Shown here in pieces: positions 25,595-33,725 of a stretch of 64,000 nucleotides of DNA. A model generated the notes under the pieces. It made no database searches. It was not told where the DNA came from and worked only from the letters and a program-made list of their open reading frames with translations. Location: positions 1-64,000 of the forward strand of contig DIAJ01000014.1 of NCBI GenBank assembly GCA_002415785.1, in the 5' to 3' direction. Made by a program: the position numbers and the translations under genes. Source of the DNA: Flavobacteriales bacterium UBA5081 (GTDB lineage Bacteria; Bacteroidota; Bacteroidia; Flavobacteriales_E; Vicingaceae). Within the stretch, counting starts at the first letter, position 1. Each line of letters begins with the position of its first letter.

Positions 25595-26494
25595 ATGAAT
25601 AATTATATCGGGTTTCTGTTAGTGATTCTTTTAACACTAACGAGTGCTTTCTCAGTAATGGCTCAATGTAATATTGATGCTGGTGCAGACTTGTTTATTT
25701 GTGTTGACAAATACGGAGAAATTGATACTACAAGTATAGATGCTTCTTTTGTAGGCGACAGTACGCTAAATTTTAGATGGAAATGTGAATACTGGTATGC
25801 GGGTGTTTCTAAGTTTACGGCTTCTGATTTTATGGACGATACAACGGCTGTTAAAGCTAAAATATCTAGCTTGGGCATAATTGAGAATGAAGATGAAGTG
25901 GTCTTTGTTTTAGAAGCTTATGATTCTAGTGGAACGGTGCATTGTTCCGATAGTTTGGTGGTTACTTTTTCGTTTTTTAGCGCACTTTTAACATCAACAT
26001 CTGCTCAAATAAATCAAGGAGATACTACGCAAATTTGGACTACTTCAATTGGTGGTATTGGAAGTCTGAATTACAGTTGGACACCGAACTATAACATGTC
26101 TGATAGTACTGCTGCTTCGCCTTATGTATGGCCAGATACAACAACTGTTTATTATTGCACTGTTAAAGATTCAGTTGGTTGTGAGAGCAGTTATGGTGAT
26201 GAATTTGACGTTTTCGTGAGAGCGGTTTCTGTTTCTGAATTGGCTTTTAAGAATATTAAACTATCTGTTCACCCAAATCCAATCAATGAAAATACAACAG
26301 TAAAAGTTTCTAACCTGACTGATTATGTATTTTATACTTACAAGATTATTGATATAAAAGGAAGGTTAATAAAGTCAGATCAACTGTCTTCTAATGTTAT
26401 AGTTGGTGATTTAATAAATGAGTCAGGTGTTTACCTTTTTAATTTGTATTATAAAAAGCAGTTGGTAAAAACCGAAAAGTTGATTAAACAGTGA
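25595..26494 (+). CDS. Small secreted protein with T9SS type A sorting domain
   Basis: This 299-residue protein has a signal peptide (about 1-23, ending VMAQC). Two Ig/PKD-like segments follow (WKCEYWYAG near 58, YSWTPNYNMSDSTAASPY near 160). The C-terminal T9SS domain begins with VHPNPINENTTVKV (about 228) and ends KTEKLIKQ. It should be exported through T9SS. No enzyme motif is visible. It starts 65 nt after the LRR gene, in the same direction, and converges on the thiamine-linked TonB receptor. Confidence 0.8.
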   Translation: MNNYIGFLLVILLTLTSAFSVMAQCNIDAGADLFICVDKYGEIDTTSIDASFVGDSTLNFRWKCEYWYAGVSKFTASDFMDDTTAVKAKISSLGIIENEDEVVFVLEAYDSSGTVHCSDSLVVTFSFFSALLTSTSAQINQGDTTQIWTTSIGGIGSLNYSWTPNYNMSDSTAASPYVWPDTTTVYYCTVKDSVGCESSYGDEFDVFVRAVSVSELAFKNIKLSVHPNPINENTTVKVSNLTDYVFYTYKIIDIKGRLIKSDQLSSNVIVGDLINESGVYLFNLYYKKQLVKTEKLIKQ

Positions 26495-26500
26495 TGCTTG

Positions 26501-26539
26501 AAGAAAAGAACCATTGCAGAATCTCTACAACGGCTCTTT
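26501..26539 (-). terminator. Intrinsic terminator of the TonB-dependent receptor gene
   Basis: A 16-bp stem (26505-26520 with 26524-26539) and 3-nt loop. On the plus strand three positions are A-C mismatches; on the minus strand all three become G-U pairs, so the hairpin is fully paired only as minus-strand RNA. A U-rich tail follows. Confidence 0.8.
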
Positions 26540-26559
26540 GGTTGAGTGGTTTATGAGTT

Positions 26560-29031
26560 TTAAAATTTCAAATTCAAGCTCACTAAATAATTTCTAAAAG
26601 CTTGAGGGTAGACAAAATTCTCGGTAATCGTTTCACCATAAACGTAAGAATAGGTATAGCCGTTTGAAGCATAGTCGGTGCTAAAAACATTGTTGACCAA
26701 CAAGCGAACCGAAGCTTCTTTAATCAACTTTGTAGGAATTTTATAAGCCAAACGCACATCATTTACAAAATAGGCATCCAACTTACGATCTTCATTGGAA
26801 GTGTTGTCCAAATATTGCTCTCCAATGTATCTGCTCAGTAAAGCAATCTCAAAACCTTTAAAAAGTTGATAGTTTACTTCCCCATTTACAATGACTTCCG
26901 GTGAAAAAGCTATGTCTGTTGTTCCGTGGTCGATTTCTATGATGTCGTAACCGTTAGTGTAATCATACAAATACTCCCTAAAGTTTGCTATTTTGTTTTG
27001 ACTATAAGTGGCATTAATCAAAAGTGATAGCTTGTCAATAGGTTGAACTCCAAGCTGCAATTCTACTCCCATGCGGTAGCTTTCATCTACATTCTGACGA
27101 ATAGGCGAGCCCACATCGTTCAGTTGTCCGGTATTTACCAATTGATCTTCATAATACATTACAAATCCATTTACTGCCGCTCGAAACTTTCTTTGTCTGA
27201 GTTCATAGCCGGTTTCCAAGTTATACATGCGTTCCGCTTTACTGGCTTCAGATTTTGGAGTGTTTGGCGGCAAATCCGTGAAATCGGCTCGGTTAGGCTC
27301 TCTGTTTCCAATTGCTGCCAATAGGTATAAACTGCTGTTGCTGTTCACTTGCAAATTAGCACCCAACTTAGGGTTGAAGAAAAGAAAGTCTTCATCTACA
27401 TCCAACTCCCTTTGATCATTATCAACTCCTTTTACTTTGTAATTGATGCTGCGAATTTGCAAATCTGCAAAAAGACTTAGCTTGTTATTCACCTGATAAG
27501 TGGTTTTTAAATAGGCATTACCATCAATTTTTTCAGCGGTATTTAAATAGTAGTTTTCAGTTGGGGAACTGTTTTCTGCATATTCCGACCAAATAATCTC
27601 TCCAAAGTGATCGCCAATGTATTGATTCAATCCTCCACCAAAATTAAAGTTCAGTTTATTGCTAGCTTGATAAAGCAAAGAATACGTAAAACCATAAAAA
27701 TCATTGTCTAACCATCTTCTTCTGATTAAATCTGTAGTAGTAATGGTGTCTTGGGCGTTTGGTTTTCCAACAAATAGCGTATCCCAAGCGTAGCCATAAT
27801 CACTCAAATCCTCATTTTCTTTGTATTCTTCGTAATACCCTTCACCTTTTGTATAGTGAAAAGATAAGTTTCCGGTCAGTTTTTTGGAGAATTCATGCGA
27901 GAAATGAAGCTGATAGTGGTCTTGATTGTAGTTGTCGACTTGGTTCTCATACAAATAGTAGTTGTAAGACCTGCCTGAGTTTAATAGATTGTTGGTTCTT
28001 CTTTCAGAGTAACCTTCATTCATGGCATGTGTTTTCATGCCTTCCTCATCATCGTTAAATCTCGACTCCGGCGTACCGTACCAAGATTGGTAAGTGCGTT
28101 CTTTTCCGCCAAAAGTAATGGCTTTTATTACGGTTTTCTCTCCATAATAAGCACCCGACAAATAATATGACTTTAAGTCAGAAGCAGCTCGATCAATATA
28201 ACCGTCGGAGTTAATTTGAGAAAGTCGACCTTCAAATACATATTTGTTGTTGATTAAGCCCGAACCCAGCTTAACCGTGTGTTTTCGCGTGTTAAATGAG
28301 CCGAAAGAATTGTCTATTTCACCATAAGCTTTTTCATTCATGCCGGTGGTCTGTAGGTTCATGCTAGCACCAAAAGCTGCTGCACCATTGGTAGAAGTTC
28401 CCACACCTCTTTGAATTTGAATGCTTTCCATCGAAGAGGCTAAATCGGGCATATTTACCCAAAACACACCATGTGATTCTGCATCGTTTAAAGGGATACC
28501 GTTAATAGTAACATTAATTCGACTGGCATCGCTTCCTCTAATTCGAAGTCCTGTATAGCCAACTCCTGCGCCTGCATCAGAAGTGCTTACCAAAGAAGGT
28601 GTTTGTTGTAATAAATAGGGAATATCCTGACCTAGATTGTTTTTTTCGATTTCCTCTTTACTGATGTTAGTCGCCGTTCCTGGAGCGTTTTCGTTTAATC
28701 GAGTGGAGGAAATTATCACTTCTTCTGTCTGGTAAGCTTTTCGCTGAAGATTGATTATGGTTTCATTACCAATTACTTCCGACAATTCTAAAGTATCGTT
28801 TTCATAACCGATAAAACTGATTTTTAATTGAGCATCCTCCTTTAGTCGATTGAGCTGAAAGTTGCCTTCAGAGTTGGTAGAAGTTGCTTGATAAGAGTTG
28901 AGCACTTGTACGTTGGCTCCCGCCAGTGCTTCTTCATTTTCTGCATCCACAATGGTTCCGCGGATGTTTTTTTGCGCCAGCAAGCTAAAAGATGTAGCGA
29001 TTGCTGCAACAGTTAAACATAAAGTTTTCAT
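26560..29031 (-). CDS. TonB-dependent receptor, TPP-riboswitch controlled (likely thiamine uptake)
   Basis: This is an outer-membrane active transporter. I take the ATG at 29031 (823 residues, signal peptide MKTLCLTVAAIATSFSLLAQ) over a TTG-initiated extension to 29079. A carboxypeptidase-regulatory-like domain (about 20-100) is followed by the plug (RIRGSDASRINVTINGIPLNDAE near 165-190; IQIQRGVGTSTNGAAAFGAS near 210) and a beta barrel ending in Phe. The leader holds a TPP riboswitch (29137-29212), so expression should fall when thiamine pyrophosphate is plentiful. That makes thiamine or a derivative the probable substrate; the protein sequence alone would not show this. Confidence 0.9.
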   Translation of the reverse strand: MKTLCLTVAAIATSFSLLAQKNIRGTIVDAENEEALAGANVQVLNSYQATSTNSEGNFQLNRLKEDAQLKISFIGYENDTLELSEVIGNETIINLQRKAYQTEEVIISSTRLNENAPGTATNISKEEIEKNNLGQDIPYLLQQTPSLVSTSDAGAGVGYTGLRIRGSDASRINVTINGIPLNDAESHGVFWVNMPDLASSMESIQIQRGVGTSTNGAAAFGASMNLQTTGMNEKAYGEIDNSFGSFNTRKHTVKLGSGLINNKYVFEGRLSQINSDGYIDRAASDLKSYYLSGAYYGEKTVIKAITFGGKERTYQSWYGTPESRFNDDEEGMKTHAMNEGYSERRTNNLLNSGRSYNYYLYENQVDNYNQDHYQLHFSHEFSKKLTGNLSFHYTKGEGYYEEYKENEDLSDYGYAWDTLFVGKPNAQDTITTTDLIRRRWLDNDFYGFTYSLLYQASNKLNFNFGGGLNQYIGDHFGEIIWSEYAENSSPTENYYLNTAEKIDGNAYLKTTYQVNNKLSLFADLQIRSINYKVKGVDNDQRELDVDEDFLFFNPKLGANLQVNSNSSLYLLAAIGNREPNRADFTDLPPNTPKSEASKAERMYNLETGYELRQRKFRAAVNGFVMYYEDQLVNTGQLNDVGSPIRQNVDESYRMGVELQLGVQPIDKLSLLINATYSQNKIANFREYLYDYTNGYDIIEIDHGTTDIAFSPEVIVNGEVNYQLFKGFEIALLSRYIGEQYLDNTSNEDRKLDAYFVNDVRLAYKIPTKLIKEASVRLLVNNVFSTDYASNGYTYSYVYGETITENFVYPQAFRNYLVSLNLKF

Positions 29032-29108
29032 TTCAAGTTTTTGATTAATTGATTCAAAAAATCGAAAAACTTGGGGCAATTTTTCTTGTTAAAAAAATTA
29101 TCCTTTCC

Positions 29109-29139
29109 GACAGTTTAATAGCTAGCATAAAAAACTGTC
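29109..29139 (-). promoter_or_regulatory. Candidate expression-platform hairpin of the TPP riboswitch
   Basis: GACAGTTT at 29109-29116 is a perfect inverted repeat of 29132-29139. On the minus strand this 8-bp stem uses three bases of the 3' strand of P1 (29137-29143), so it and the closed aptamer compete. A run of seven T lies about a dozen nucleotides further on, not directly adjoining, so the mode of control is not certain. Confidence 0.5.
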
Positions 29140-29212
29140 TGTTCCCTGCGCCCGCATTACCGGTATCAGGTTCAAAGGGTATAATCTCAGCCGTAAGGCA
29201 CCCCAAAGAGAC
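29137..29212 (-). promoter_or_regulatory. TPP riboswitch (THI element)
   Basis: Read on the minus strand, all THI-element landmarks occur in order: GGGGTGCC, CTGAGA (29185-29190), ACCTGAT (29165-29171), GGTAATGC and GCAGGGAAC. P1 is formed by 29206-29212 with 29137-29143, six of seven pairs with one C-C mismatch. It begins 10 nt after the stop codon of the NadR-like kinase and ends about 105 nt before the TonB receptor ATG, so it controls the receptor gene and possibly read-through RNA from upstream. Confidence 0.95.
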
Positions 29213-29221
29213 GGGGCAAAG

Positions 29222-29743
29222 TTAGAATGAAAAATGAGAATGAAGAATTTTTAGCGCATTTTTTAATCTTTCATTTCCTTTTCCTCCTACAACAGCGTAA
29301 TTAGCTTTGTCTTGAATCAAGTGTTGACGGTAAATTTCAAACAATTCATTTCGATCTTCAATGCTCGGATTTTCTCGGAGAGGATCGTCTTTGTATTCAA
29401 TGTCCGGACGAAGTAAAAGATGTAAGTCATAATCCGCTGCGGTATAATGTGCGCTAACTTCCGTCTGAATACTGCCGTATTTGTACTGCGACCAAACTTT
29501 AATGACTAGCAGTGTAGTGTCGCAAAATAAAAAATTATTGGCTTTAGAACTAGTTTCTTCTTCAAGCAACAGTTGACCTTTAGCTATCTCCCATAAATCA
29601 GCTTGTTTGTATTTTCCTTTTTGCTTTATAAGATATTCCCTGGCAAACTCTTCTACCCAAGGTTCTTGAAAATGCTCAGCTAAGCACCTACATAATTCTG
29701 TTTTACCACTCGATTCAGGACCAACTATGGCAATTTTATACAT
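29222..29743 (-). CDS. NadR-like P-loop kinase
   Basis: This 173-residue protein is an AAA-type P-loop ATPase resembling the ribosylnicotinamide kinase domain of NadR. It has Walker A GPESSGKT (8-15), VEEFAREYL near 30, an FCDTTLLVIKVW segment (Walker B region) and a lid region DPLRENPSIEDRNEL. The NadR adenylyltransferase and HTH domains are absent. It overlaps the PnuC-like transporter gene by 8 nt, so the kinase probably traps what the transporter imports. The nearby TPP riboswitch suggests thiamine; nicotinamide riboside is the alternative from family resemblance. Confidence 0.78.
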   Translation of the reverse strand: MYKIAIVGPESSGKTELCRCLAEHFQEPWVEEFAREYLIKQKGKYKQADLWEIAKGQLLLEEETSSKANNFLFCDTTLLVIKVWSQYKYGSIQTEVSAHYTAADYDLHLLLRPDIEYKDDPLRENPSIEDRNELFEIYRQHLIQDKANYAVVGGKGNERLKNALKILHSHFSF

Positions 29744-30332
29744 CTTTCAACAGTTTTTTCCATTTAAAATAACCGTTAATGGCAATTATGGTGTACAAAG
29801 CAAATAACATTGAAGTTAAGTACAATTCTTTGTAAAAGTACATAGCTGCTGCCACAGCATCAATTATTATCCAAAACAGCCAGTTTTCTAAATACTTTTT
29901 TACCACCATCCAAGTGGCAATAATAGAAAAAACAGTGGTAAAAGCATCAGCGTAAGGTAAGGCAGCATCAGAGTAATTGTCGGCAAAAAATGCCAATGTT
30001 AAAGTGGCTAAAATCCCCAAAGTTAAACTCAAGGACAATTCTTTTTTACTTAAGTTGAGCACTTCAATTTCACGATTATTTTGGTTTTTCCAAGCAAACC
30101 AACCTGCAAAAGACATGTAAATATAGTAGCCATTAATAAAGGTATCGAAATAAAGCTTTAGCTGAATGGTTAGATAAACGTAAATGACAGAACTAATGAG
30201 TCCGAATAAAAAGCACAAACGCTTGCCTTTAGATGCTAGGTAGATGTAAATTAAGGCGGAAAGTACGGCTGCGCTTTCCAAAAAACCGTAAGCTTTGCTT
30301 TCTTCAAAAAAAGAGGCAAGTATTTCTTGCAT
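29736..30332 (-). CDS. PnuC/PnuT-family vitamin transporter
   Basis: This 198-residue inner-membrane protein has about six to seven hydrophobic segments and the family pattern YIYMSFAGWFAWKNQNN near 85. PnuC proteins carry nicotinamide riboside by facilitated diffusion, and the related PnuT carries thiamine. The gene lies directly after the GGGP synthase gene with no gap and overlaps the kinase gene by 8 nt. The downstream THI element and TonB receptor favour PnuT, but the riboswitch does not sit in front of this gene. I therefore leave the substrate open. Confidence 0.8.
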   Translation of the reverse strand: MQEILASFFEESKAYGFLESAAVLSALIYIYLASKGKRLCFLFGLISSVIYVYLTIQLKLYFDTFINGYYIYMSFAGWFAWKNQNNREIEVLNLSKKELSLSLTLGILATLTLAFFADNYSDAALPYADAFTTVFSIIATWMVVKKYLENWLFWIIIDAVAAAMYFYKELYLTSMLFALYTIIAINGYFKWKKLLKDV

Positions 30333-31079
30333 TTAGTTGAATTGTTTTAATATTGGGCTAATTTCTTGAGCGAAATTTTCGTCTTTTTCAAACGCATTCC
30401 CAATTACTACAACATCTGCCCCGGCTTCGTATGCTGCTTTTAACTTATTTGCTGTGTTTATTCCTCCACCTATAAATAAAGGTTTTTTGGTGTAGCTCTT
30501 TACTTTTTTGATCATCTCTTCCGGAACGACATTTTTTGCTCCACTGCCAGCATCTAAATAAATTAATTGCATGCCCATGTAATCTCCAGCAAGTGCTGTG
30601 CTTGCTGCAATTTCAGCTTTGTTGGCAGGAATTGGATTGGAGTTACTCATATAAGAAGCCGTTGTTTGACTGCCGGATTCAATCAATAAATATGCTGTGC
30701 CAATAGCTTCAATATTAGCTTGCTTGATGTAAGGAGCAGCAATCACTTGTTGACCAATGAGCATTTCCGGATTTCTGCCGGATAGTAGCGAAAGAAACAA
30801 AATTGCATCGGCTTTTGGAGAAAGTTGATTGGAGCTTCCGGGAAAAATAATGCAAGGAAGTTTGCTCTTTTCTTTGATTAAAAGAATTGTTTCCTCTAAG
30901 TCACCATCGGTTAGCAAGCTTCCGCCAATTAAAAAAAAGTCAGCAGAAATTTCATCAGCCACTTCGCAAAGTCGATTAATTGAAGATTTATTAACCTTAT
31001 CAGGGTCAATTAATATGGACAATTGTTTCTTGCCGGAATCGGCTTTTTTTACAATGCTATCTAATATAGTTGCTTTCAC
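30333..31079 (-). CDS. Geranylgeranylglyceryl phosphate synthase family protein (PcrB/GGGPS)
   Basis: This is a 248-residue TIM-barrel prenyltransferase. The sn-glycerol-1-phosphate site appears as GGSLL (51-55), YLDAGSGAKNVVPEEMI near 174-190, FIGGGINTANKL near 202 and VVIGNAFE near 224. Archaea use the enzyme for ether lipids; Bacillus PcrB uses heptaprenyl diphosphate. Bacteroidota members of the family have been reported to make geranylgeranylglyceryl phosphate, but a downstream product is not established to my knowledge. The start is GTG. It lies 21 nt after the phosphopantetheinyl transferase gene. Confidence 0.88.
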   Translation of the reverse strand: MKATILDSIVKKADSGKKQLSILIDPDKVNKSSINRLCEVADEISADFFLIGGSLLTDGDLEETILLIKEKSKLPCIIFPGSSNQLSPKADAILFLSLLSGRNPEMLIGQQVIAAPYIKQANIEAIGTAYLLIESGSQTTASYMSNSNPIPANKAEIAASTALAGDYMGMQLIYLDAGSGAKNVVPEEMIKKVKSYTKKPLFIGGGINTANKLKAAYEAGADVVVIGNAFEKDENFAQEISPILKQFN

Positions 31080-31100
31080 AGTAAAAATTCTCTTGCAATA

Positions 31101-31739
31101 TTAAGAATTCACAACATAAGCCATTACATAATCTTTCACCAATTTTAATTCTAACTGATGAGTAGAGATTTTCCCATTAGCTTTGATTCTGCCTGTAGCA
31201 CTCCCTTTTCCTTCATTAAAGCTTAATTTTTCAACTTCTATGTTGTCTTTTAAAAAAATATCTTTTTTACCATAAATTTTAAACAATGCTTCCTTTGCCG
31301 ACCAATAAAGGGTGAGTTTTAAGTCATCTGCTTGCTCGCAATTTGACAATTCTATAGGGTTTAGAAACTTTTCTTTTATGGCTTGTATTTTTGGTGTAAT
31401 GTGTTGAATGTCTATTCCACAAATTTGTTTTTCATCTATTGCCACAGCCACCATGTGATGAGAATGAGAGATGGAGACATGTTGCTGACAATTGACTAAG
31501 TGAGGCTTGCGGTGTTCGTCGTATTCTATGTCACAAAAACCAGCTAAAAAATGAATTAAAATTCCGCGAATTGTCATCCATTCAATTTGTCGGCTTTCAT
31601 TCTTAAGTGAATTTATTTCGCTTAAATCAATTTGACTTTTAGTCAAGAAAGCAAACAATTCTTCTTTTTGATTGTAATCTACTTCTGCGTAGGCAATTTT
31701 TAAATTAGCGTTGACGTTTTGCTGCGTATAATTAATCAT
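31101..31739 (-). CDS. 4'-phosphopantetheinyl transferase (Sfp-like)
   Basis: The 212-residue protein activates acyl or peptidyl carrier proteins by attaching the phosphopantetheine arm of CoA. The two Sfp-type motifs are present: GIDIQ (about 113-117) and WSAKEALFK (about 145-153), the latter with the metal-binding Glu. The HVSISHS segment (about 87-93) is also typical. It is the first gene of the minus-strand run leading to the thiamine uptake genes. It could serve fatty-acid synthesis or a polyketide/flexirubin pathway elsewhere. Confidence 0.9.
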   Translation of the reverse strand: MINYTQQNVNANLKIAYAEVDYNQKEELFAFLTKSQIDLSEINSLKNESRQIEWMTIRGILIHFLAGFCDIEYDEHRKPHLVNCQQHVSISHSHHMVAVAIDEKQICGIDIQHITPKIQAIKEKFLNPIELSNCEQADDLKLTLYWSAKEALFKIYGKKDIFLKDNIEVEKLSFNEGKGSATGRIKANGKISTHQLELKLVKDYVMAYVVNS

Positions 31740-31758
31740 AGAGCGTCAAAATTAAAGA

Positions 31759-31791
31759 ATTGTAATGCAAGATATTAATTTACTAACTTTG
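31759..31791 (+). promoter_or_regulatory. Promoter of ahcY
   Basis: ATTG at 31759-31762, a 21-nt spacer and TAACTTTG at 31784-31791 match the Bacteroidetes consensus TTTG-N19-21-TAnnTTTG with one mismatch. The ATG is 26 nt downstream. Confidence 0.65.
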
Positions 31792-31816
31792 CAAACCCAA
31801 AAATAAAGATATAAAT

Positions 31817-33133
31817 ATGAGTAATACATCAGTAGAGTATTTGCCTTATAAGGTAAAAGACATTTCCCTAGCCGACTGGGGAAGAAGAGAAATTGAATTG
31901 GCCGAAGCAGAGATGCCGGGTTTAATGGCATTGCGTGAAGAATACGGTAAAGAGCAACCTTTAAAAGGTGCTAGAATTGCCGGTTGTTTACACATGACCA
32001 TTCAAACAGCAGTTTTAATAGAGACATTAGTAGAATTAGGAGCAGATGTTACTTGGTCGTCATGTAATATTTTCTCAACACAAGATCATGCAGCTGCTGC
32101 TATTGCTGCTGCAGGAGTTCCTGTTTATGCTTGGAAAGGAATGACCGAAGAAGAGTTTGACTGGTGTATTGAGCAAACCTTGTTCTTTGGTGAAGATCGC
32201 AAGCCCTTAAACATGATTTTGGATGATGGTGGAGATTTAACCAATATGGTGTTTGATAAATACCCTGAACTAGTAAAAGAGATTCGCGGCTTATCAGAAG
32301 AAACGACAACCGGAGTTCACCGTTTATACGAAAGAGAAAAGAAAGGTACTTTGGTGATGCCGGCGATTAATGTGAATGATTCGGTTACTAAGTCTAAATT
32401 CGATAACAAATACGGCTGTAAAGAATCATTAGTAGATGCGATTCGTCGTGCTACAGATGTTATGATTGCCGGAAAAGTTGCTGTTGTTGGCGGATATGGT
32501 GATGTAGGAAAAGGTTCTGCACAATCGTTGAGAGGAGCAGGAGCAAGAGTGATTGTTACTGAGATTGATCCAATTTGTGCTTTGCAAGCTGCTATGGACG
32601 GCTTTGAAGTGAAGAAAATGATTAATGCTGTTGAAGAAGCAGATATTGTTGTTACGGCTACCGGTAATAAAGATATTATTCACGAAGCGCATTTCCGCAA
32701 AATGAAGGATAAAGCAATCGTTTGTAACATCGGTCACTTCGATAACGAAATCGACGTAGCTTTCTTGGAAAAGAATTTTGGTTCAACTAAAGTAGAAATT
32801 AAGCCTCAGGTTGATAAGTATACAATCGATGGAAAAGATATTATTTTATTGGCTCAAGGTCGTTTGGTGAATTTAGGGTGCGCAACAGGTCACCCTTCAT
32901 TTGTGATGTCAAATTCATTTACCAATCAAACGCTTGCACAAATTGAATTGTGGAACAATAGCGATAAGTACGAAAACAAAGTATATACACTTCCTAAGCA
33001 CCTCGATGAAAAAGTAGCACAACTGCACTTAGAGAAAATTGGAGTGGAGTTAGAAGAGTTGTCGCAAGAGCAAGCTGAGTATATTGGTGTAACAGTTGAC
33101 GGACCTTACAAACCGGAATACTACAGATATTAA
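31817..33133 (+). CDS. ahcY: Adenosylhomocysteinase
   Basis: AhcY hydrolyses S-adenosylhomocysteine to adenosine and homocysteine, relieving product inhibition of methyltransferases. The 438-residue protein shows the NAD-binding VAVVGGYGDVGKGSAQSLRG (about 218-237), the substrate contacts HMTIQTAVLIETL and SSCNIFSTQDHAAAA near the N-terminus, and the C-terminal KPEYYRY that reaches into the neighbouring subunit. Start and length are standard. It is transcribed alone from its own promoter and ends at a strong bidirectional terminator. Confidence 0.97.
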   Translation: MSNTSVEYLPYKVKDISLADWGRREIELAEAEMPGLMALREEYGKEQPLKGARIAGCLHMTIQTAVLIETLVELGADVTWSSCNIFSTQDHAAAAIAAAGVPVYAWKGMTEEEFDWCIEQTLFFGEDRKPLNMILDDGGDLTNMVFDKYPELVKEIRGLSEETTTGVHRLYEREKKGTLVMPAINVNDSVTKSKFDNKYGCKESLVDAIRRATDVMIAGKVAVVGGYGDVGKGSAQSLRGAGARVIVTEIDPICALQAAMDGFEVKKMINAVEEADIVVTATGNKDIIHEAHFRKMKDKAIVCNIGHFDNEIDVAFLEKNFGSTKVEIKPQVDKYTIDGKDIILLAQGRLVNLGCATGHPSFVMSNSFTNQTLAQIELWNNSDKYENKVYTLPKHLDEKVAQLHLEKIGVELEELSQEQAEYIGVTVDGPYKPEYYRY

Positions 33134-33155
33134 TTTTATACCTTATATATAGGTT

Positions 33156-33189
33156 AAAAAAAGGTCGGCTGCAAAGTCGACCTTTTTTT
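33156..33189. terminator. Bidirectional terminator between ahcY and the lipoprotein gene
   Basis: A perfect 12-bp stem AAAAAAAGGTCG (33156-33167 with 33178-33189) has runs of seven A and seven T on its arms, serving both convergent genes. Confidence 0.92.
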
Positions 33190-33212
33190 ATTGAATGCTT
33201 TTGAATAGGGCA

Positions 33213-33698
33213 TTAATTCGTAACATATATTATCGTACCGTCAAAGGAGGTATTGTATTGTTTGAGTGGGAAATTAGCCGGTGGTTTAGTAACAGAACCA
33301 TCGGTTAAAATAAAAGAAGATCCGCAACAGTTGTCGCTAGCCGTAATGTTGTTTGCATCTACCGAAACAATGGCGCAAGTGCTGGAAGGCTGAAACGTAC
33401 AATGTCGATCGTAAGCTTTAAACTCATCTTGAGAAACTCTATAAATAATGATTCCTCTTGAACCGCCGGAGATGTATTCCCAACCACCCGGTGTTTGTAG
33501 ATTAAGATAAGCGGGATCGTTAATAGGAATGGCAAAATTCACCTCTACCAAAGGAATGTTGCTGTTGTTTCGATTATCATCTTTGCAAGAAAAATGGAAA
33601 AGCAAAGCGGATACGAAAAATAAAAATGTTAAAAAGTTGAGAAATTTTTTCAGCAAAATATATAGTGTTACTTTTATCGCCTTTTCAAAAGTAAGCAT
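33213..33698 (-). CDS. Rieske-like lipoprotein lacking the cluster ligands
   Basis: From the ATG at 33698 the protein has 161 residues; a longer frame to 33746 would overlap the divergent gene, and an internal TTG before LKKFLNFLTF would also suit. A hydrophobic segment ends in FHFSCKDD, a weak lipobox of the Bacteroidota type, so it is probably a lipoprotein. The C-terminal half follows the layout of Rieske domains (YDRHCTFQPSSTC, then DNCCGSSFILTDGSV and PLKQY), but the CxH and CxxH ligand pairs are not intact: the positions read CTF and DNCC. It is unlikely to hold a normal [2Fe-2S] cluster. Confidence 0.7.
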   Translation of the reverse strand: MLTFEKAIKVTLYILLKKFLNFLTFLFFVSALLFHFSCKDDNRNNSNIPLVEVNFAIPINDPAYLNLQTPGGWEYISGGSRGIIIYRVSQDEFKAYDRHCTFQPSSTCAIVSVDANNITASDNCCGSSFILTDGSVTKPPANFPLKQYNTSFDGTIIYVTN

Positions 33699-33725
33699 GA
33701 AGTAGCAATAAAGTTGAACTTCTTT

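Noticed and set aside
29032..29079. N-terminal extension of the thiamine-linked TonB receptor from a TTG at 29079
   Set aside because: The extra residues precede a normal signal peptide starting at the ATG at 29031, and the DNA is part of the riboswitch leader.
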